From JBFLXR01 sp040757065 (lineage in GTDB: Bacteria; Pseudomonadota; Gammaproteobacteria; Burkholderiales; Gallionellaceae): 35,097 nt of DNA. Numbering within the stretch: the stretch's first letter is position 1; each line of letters opens with the position of its first letter. Positions 32,132-35,097 of the stretch are shown here, in pieces. A program made the position numbers and the translations under genes. The notes below the pieces were generated by a model, which saw nothing but the letters and a program-made list of their open reading frames with translations, was not told where the DNA came from and did no database searches. The stretch covers positions 1 to 35,097 of the forward strand of contig JBFLXR010000020.1 of NCBI GenBank assembly GCA_040757065.1, in the 5' to 3' direction.

Positions 32132-33694
32132 TCAGGCGTCGTGCTTGCGGTGAGCAGGCAACTCGTGCGCCAGCAACTCATGGTGCTCGTGATGCCCGTC
32201 GTGCGCCGTATGCCCTTCGTGCCCATGATGGGCAGCGGTATGTCCGTGCGGGTGATGCGCCGCATGATGCGCATGCACGCCGCCGCGCAGATTCGGCAGC
32301 AGCGAGCCGACGATCATGCCGCCGATACTCATCAGCAGGCCGACCAGTTGCGGCGGCCAGATGTCGGTGATGGATTCCGGCGCAAGGGTTTCCATCAATA
32401 TCCACGACGACAAGCCCATCACAATCGCCGCCAGTGCGCCCTGATTGTTCGCCCGCTTCCAGTACAGCCCGAACGCCAGCGGGGTAAAGGCCGCCACCAG
32501 CGTCACCTTATAGGCATTCTCCACCATCTTGAAAATGCTGGCGTTGGAGTTCAGCGCAAAGGCCAGCACCACTGCACCGAAGCCGAGCACCACCAGCCGC
32601 ATGGCGCGCAAGAACTGATGGTCGGTCATATTTTTAAACACAAAGTGCTTCAAGATGTTTTCGGTGAATGCCACCGAAGGCGCCAGCAGCGTTGCCGAGG
32701 AACAGCTCATAATCGCCGACAGCAGCGCGCCGAAAAACACCACCTGCATGAAGGCAGGGGTGTAATGCAGAATCAGCGTCGGCAACACCAGTTGCGAGTC
32801 TTTTTCCAGCAAATCGCCGAACACCGCCGGGTCGATCATGGTGGCGGAATAAGCCAAAAACATCGGCACGAAGGCGAACAGGAAATACAGCGAACCGCCC
32901 AGCACCGAGCCGCGCACGGCAATCTTCTCGGTCTTGGCCGAGGTGATGCGCTGAAACACGTCTTGCTGCGGAATCGAGCCGAGCATCATCGTCACCCACG
33001 CCCCGATGAACGGCACCCACTGCGTATAATCGCCGCGCGGAAAGAAGTCGAGCTTGCCGGTTGATTGCGCATGCGCCACCACCGCGCCGAAGCCCCCGGT
33101 TTTTGCACTGATGAACACGGCAATCAGCGCCATACCGACCATAATCACGGTCATTTGCACAAAATCGAGCAGCGCCACCGACCACATCCCGCCGAACATG
33201 GTGTAGGTCAGCACAATCGCCGCACCGATCAGCATGCCCGCCTGCTGGGTCACCATGTCGTCGGACACCACATGAAACACCAGCCCCAGCGCTTTGATTT
33301 GCGCCGACACCCAGCCGAGGTAGGAAAGCACGATACAAACAGTGGTAATCAATTCCACCGCGCGGCTGTAGCGCAGGCGGTAGTAGTCGCCGATGGTGAG
33401 CAGATTCATGCGGTACAGCTTATTGGCGAAAAACAGTCCGGCCAGAATCAGGCACAAGCTCGCACCGAACGGGTCGGCGACTACGCCATGCAAGCCCTCT
33501 TTCACGAAGGTAGCCGAAATGCCCAGCACCGTCTCCGCGCCGAACCACGTGGCGAACACGGTCGCCGTCACGATATGCAAGGGCAGATGCCGCCCGGCTA
33601 CCGCGAAGTCCTTCGCGTTATGCACGCGGGTGGAAGCGTACAGCCCGATGCCGATAGACAGCAGCAAATACAAAATGACGAACCAGATCAGCAT
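32132..33694 (-). CDS. Sodium:solute symporter with histidine-rich C-terminal tail
   Basis: The 520-residue protein is an SSS-family transporter with about 13 membrane helices. It opens MLIWFVILYLLLSIGIGLYAST and has AGRHLPLHIVTATVFATWFGAETVLG near TM2, GSIPQQDVFQRITSAKTEK in the middle, and SSATLLAPSVAFTENI. The true start is at 33692-33694, since the open frame upstream has no family-like sequence. The solute cannot be read from sequence. Unusual is the tail after the last helix: about 50 residues that hold 19 histidines (HAHHAAHHPHGH onward), with Gly, Ala, Glu and Asp. Such tails usually bind Zn, Ni, Co or Cu. It lies upstream of phoB without a terminator between, and so reads into the phoB promoter. 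Confidence 0.88.
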   Translation of the reverse strand: MLIWFVILYLLLSIGIGLYASTRVHNAKDFAVAGRHLPLHIVTATVFATWFGAETVLGISATFVKEGLHGVVADPFGASLCLILAGLFFANKLYRMNLLTIGDYYRLRYSRAVELITTVCIVLSYLGWVSAQIKALGLVFHVVSDDMVTQQAGMLIGAAIVLTYTMFGGMWSVALLDFVQMTVIMVGMALIAVFISAKTGGFGAVVAHAQSTGKLDFFPRGDYTQWVPFIGAWVTMMLGSIPQQDVFQRITSAKTEKIAVRGSVLGGSLYFLFAFVPMFLAYSATMIDPAVFGDLLEKDSQLVLPTLILHYTPAFMQVVFFGALLSAIMSCSSATLLAPSVAFTENILKHFVFKNMTDHQFLRAMRLVVLGFGAVVLAFALNSNASIFKMVENAYKVTLVAAFTPLAFGLYWKRANNQGALAAIVMGLSSWILMETLAPESITDIWPPQLVGLLMSIGGMIVGSLLPNLRGGVHAHHAAHHPHGHTAAHHGHEGHTAHDGHHEHHELLAHELPAHRKHDA

Positions 33695-33754
33695 GGCGCG
33701 ACTCGGAAGCAATTTTGAGGATAGGGGGATTGTACCAGCCCCGCGCAACAAAAA

Positions 33755-33777
33755 GGCCGCCCGAAGGCGGCCTTTTT
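33755..33777. terminator. Rho-independent terminator between symporter and peroxiredoxin genes
   Basis: GGCCGCC (33755-33761) pairs with GGCGGCC (33766-33772) around a CGAA loop, with A5 on one side and T5 on the other. It ends the peroxiredoxin transcript on the minus strand, 18 bp after its stop codon. Confidence 0.8.
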
Positions 33778-33794
33778 GCGTCAGGCGCGAAGGA

Positions 33795-34397
33795 TTACAG
33801 TTCGCCTGCGTGCGAAGCCAGATACTTGGCCACGCCCTCGGGAGAGGCATCCATGCCGGCCTTGCCCTTGTTCCAGCCTGCCGGGCACACTTCGCCGTGT
33901 TCTTCGGTGAATTGCAGCGCGTCGACCATGCGCAGCATTTCGTCGATGTTGCGGCCCAGCGGCAGGTCGTTCACCACTTGGTGACGCACCACGCCGGCGC
34001 GGTCGATCAGGAAGGAGCCACGGAATGCCACGCCGCCTTCGGCTTCCACATCGTAAGCCTTGCAGATTTCATGCTTGATGTCGGCCACCAGCGGGTAACG
34101 CACCTGACCGATACCGCCGTTGTTCACCGGAGTGTTTTTCCACGCCAAGTGGGTGAAGTGCGAGTCGATGGACACGCCAATCACTTCCACATTGCGCTTC
34201 TTGAATTCGTCCAGACGGTGATCGAAAGCGATGATTTCGGACGGACACACGAAAGTGAAGTCCAGCGGGTAGAAGAACAGCACGGCATACTTACCGTCGA
34301 TGTGCTTCTTCAGGTTGAAAGTTTCGTTGATGTCGTTGTTACCCATCACGGTAACGGCGTTGAAATCGGGCGCTGCCTTGCCTACCAGTACGGCCAT
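33795..34397 (-). CDS. Typical 2-Cys peroxiredoxin (AhpC/Prx1 type)
   Basis: The 200-residue enzyme reduces peroxides with the peroxidatic Cys51 in YPLDFTFVCPSE and the resolving Cys171 in HGEVCPAGW. GGIG (93-96, the GGLG-like loop) and Arg in the active site region fit the Prx1/AhpC group. The C-terminal end is KYLASHAGEL, with no YF motif. Absence of the YF helix is usually linked with resistance to over-oxidation. A good ribosome-binding site (AAGGAG on the minus strand, 34405-34410) precedes the ATG. No ahpF or OxyR gene is adjacent, so the reducing partner may be thioredoxin. The call as a Prx is sure; the subgroup name is less so. Confidence 0.93.
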   Translation of the reverse strand: MAVLVGKAAPDFNAVTVMGNNDINETFNLKKHIDGKYAVLFFYPLDFTFVCPSEIIAFDHRLDEFKKRNVEVIGVSIDSHFTHLAWKNTPVNNGGIGQVRYPLVADIKHEICKAYDVEAEGGVAFRGSFLIDRAGVVRHQVVNDLPLGRNIDEMLRMVDALQFTEEHGEVCPAGWNKGKAGMDASPEGVAKYLASHAGEL

Positions 34398-34496
34398 GCT
34401 GATTCTCCTTATATGTTGACTGAAATGCTAGGGTATAAAATTTACCCACCTGCACCCCTGATGTCAATGGGGGAATAGAAGAATACGCCGAAATGA

Positions 34497-34697
34497 TTAC
34501 AACATCTCGGACGCAGCGATCATCAGCCAGTAATCCAGCACGCCGAACAGCGCATAGGCTGCGCCCCAGACCGTCGCATGCTTCAGCACCGTGACACGCC
34601 CCTTGTGCGGAATTTCAATATGATTTTGCCGGTACGCCCCGGCCACCAACACCACCGTCAACGCGGGCAACACGGCCCACACAATCCACTGACTCAT
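34497..34697 (-). CDS. Small hypothetical two-helix membrane protein
   Basis: I do not recognise the family. The 66-residue protein has two hydrophobic helices (about 4-20, WIVWAVLPALTVVLVAGAY, and about 43-63, GAAYALFGVLDYWLMIAASE) with a short polar loop (RQNHIEIPHKGRVTVLK). The start codon (34695-34697) has a modest GCAGG before it. It lies 99 bp upstream of the peroxiredoxin start on the same strand. Codon use fits the backbone, but the small size leaves some doubt. Confidence 0.6.
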   Translation of the reverse strand: MSQWIVWAVLPALTVVLVAGAYRQNHIEIPHKGRVTVLKHATVWGAAYALFGVLDYWLMIAASEML

Positions 34698-34715
34698 CGC
34701 CTGCTTTCAACTTTC

Positions 34716-34957
34716 TTGTTCATCGTGACACACAGCACCCGCACGGACACCTCCGCCGGACCTCAGAGGGCTGAAGTATCGCGGATTTTTTCAAATGCCG
34801 GTATCGGCGAATTTCTTACACAAAGCGGGAATTCCTTACACAAAGAGAAACACCCCCGCAAGAGGGGCGGCAAAGCGCACAGGAGGAGAAAATGCACTCT
34901 GCCGCTAGCCTGCCGGGAGGAGACCGGACAGGCTTGCACCGGCACACGCCGGTAGAA
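34716..34957. other. Non-coding gap with a direct repeat and hairpins
   Basis: No gene is supported between the small membrane protein and the CheW-like gene. There is a 20-bp-spaced direct repeat CTTACACAAAG (34815-34825 and 34835-34845), a GC-rich hairpin near 34850-34870 (ACCCCCGC/GAGGGGCGG) that could end the CheW transcript on the minus strand, and CCGGC/GCCGG near 34939-34952. Nothing else is recognised. Confidence 0.5.
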
Positions 34958-35097
34958 CTACTGAACGGCTCCCCCCGCCCCAGCCAGTTGAGCCATCTCC
35001 TCGACGGAGAGGACGTGACCGACATCGAGCAGGATGACGAACTTGTCGGCAACCTTGCCCATGCCGCGGATGAAGTCGGCGCGGATGTGGGCGCCGA
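34958..35097 (-). CDS. CheW-like chemotaxis coupling protein, C-terminal fragment
   Basis: The frame is open at the window edge and closes at TAG (34958-34960 on the minus strand). Its 45 visible residues (GAHIRADFIRGMGKVADK, then FVILLDVGHVLSVEEM) match the C-terminal end of CheW domains, which link chemoreceptors to the CheA kinase. The usual IRG-GKVxDKFVILLDI pattern is plain. The tail after VEEM is short (AQLAGAGGAVQ), so this is probably a stand-alone CheW rather than CheV or CheA. Upstream genes are out of view. A chemotaxis operon likely begins to the right. Confidence 0.88.
   Translation of the reverse strand, partial: GAHIRADFIRGMGKVADKFVILLDVGHVLSVEEMAQLAGAGGAVQ

Overview
The window looks like a betaproteobacterial chromosome. 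The housekeeping genes (ispB, aroC, a phoB-phoR pair, cstA with a ybdD-type partner, rpmE, tcdA, tatD, corA, and a very large DUF3683/FAD/Fe-S oxidoreductase) read like Nitrosomonadales/Gallionellaceae-type sequences. That placement rests on protein style and gene content, not on a database search. The backbone is GC-rich. Three stretches are visibly AT-richer and behave like acquired DNA: about 1463-8010, 16039-17800 and 28050-29560.

Left edge (1-1413): the 3' tail of an IS3-family transposase abuts a beheaded EAL-domain gene, so an IS insertion has destroyed a c-di-GMP phosphodiesterase gene. A secreted beta-barrel protein follows on the minus strand.

Integrated element (1417-8058): a 46-bp direct repeat of the 3' half of tRNA-Pro(CGG) marks attL (1417-1462) and attR (8013-8058) of a 6.6-kb element. 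It carries a tyrosine recombinase, an outer-membrane beta-barrel protein, a membrane diguanylate cyclase, a P2 gpA-type HUH replication endonuclease, and a small helix-turn-helix/AT-hook protein. Three non-coding structures stand out. One is a structured rep leader with a plus-strand terminator inside it (7100-7201). The second is a helically phased GGGACA array in the right arm, with two more copies by the integrase start. The third is a cluster of near-palindromic TGCGCTTCGCA motifs beyond rep. No capsid, packaging or conjugation gene is visible. It looks like a self-replicating integrative element or satellite with signalling and surface cargo, and it is the strongest candidate here for an undescribed system.

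Backbone 8014-16037: tRNA-Pro lies 8 nt behind ispB. Divergently come cstA-ybdD, a DsrE-like protein, a SAM methyltransferase, rpmE, an M48 lipoprotein protease and a PMT/ArnT-like glycosyltransferase.

Backbone 16039-29997: an AT-rich single-gene insertion encodes an ABC-type ATPase fused to a TOPRIM/DUF4435-like domain (OLD- or PARIS-like, possible defence). Then come aroC, divergent qor-tatD-tcdA, a small membrane protein, corA, a pyrimidine-dimer-glycosylase-like protein with thpR, and the 1270-aa FAD/Fe-S dehydrogenase. A second AT-rich single gene encodes an AlbA_2/Schlafen-type ATPase protein, followed by hairpin-rich non-coding DNA.

Right end (29998-35097): phoR and phoB with a three-repeat Pho box, a sodium:solute symporter with a 19-histidine tail, a typical 2-Cys peroxiredoxin, a small two-helix membrane protein, and the C-terminus of a CheW-like protein running off the window.
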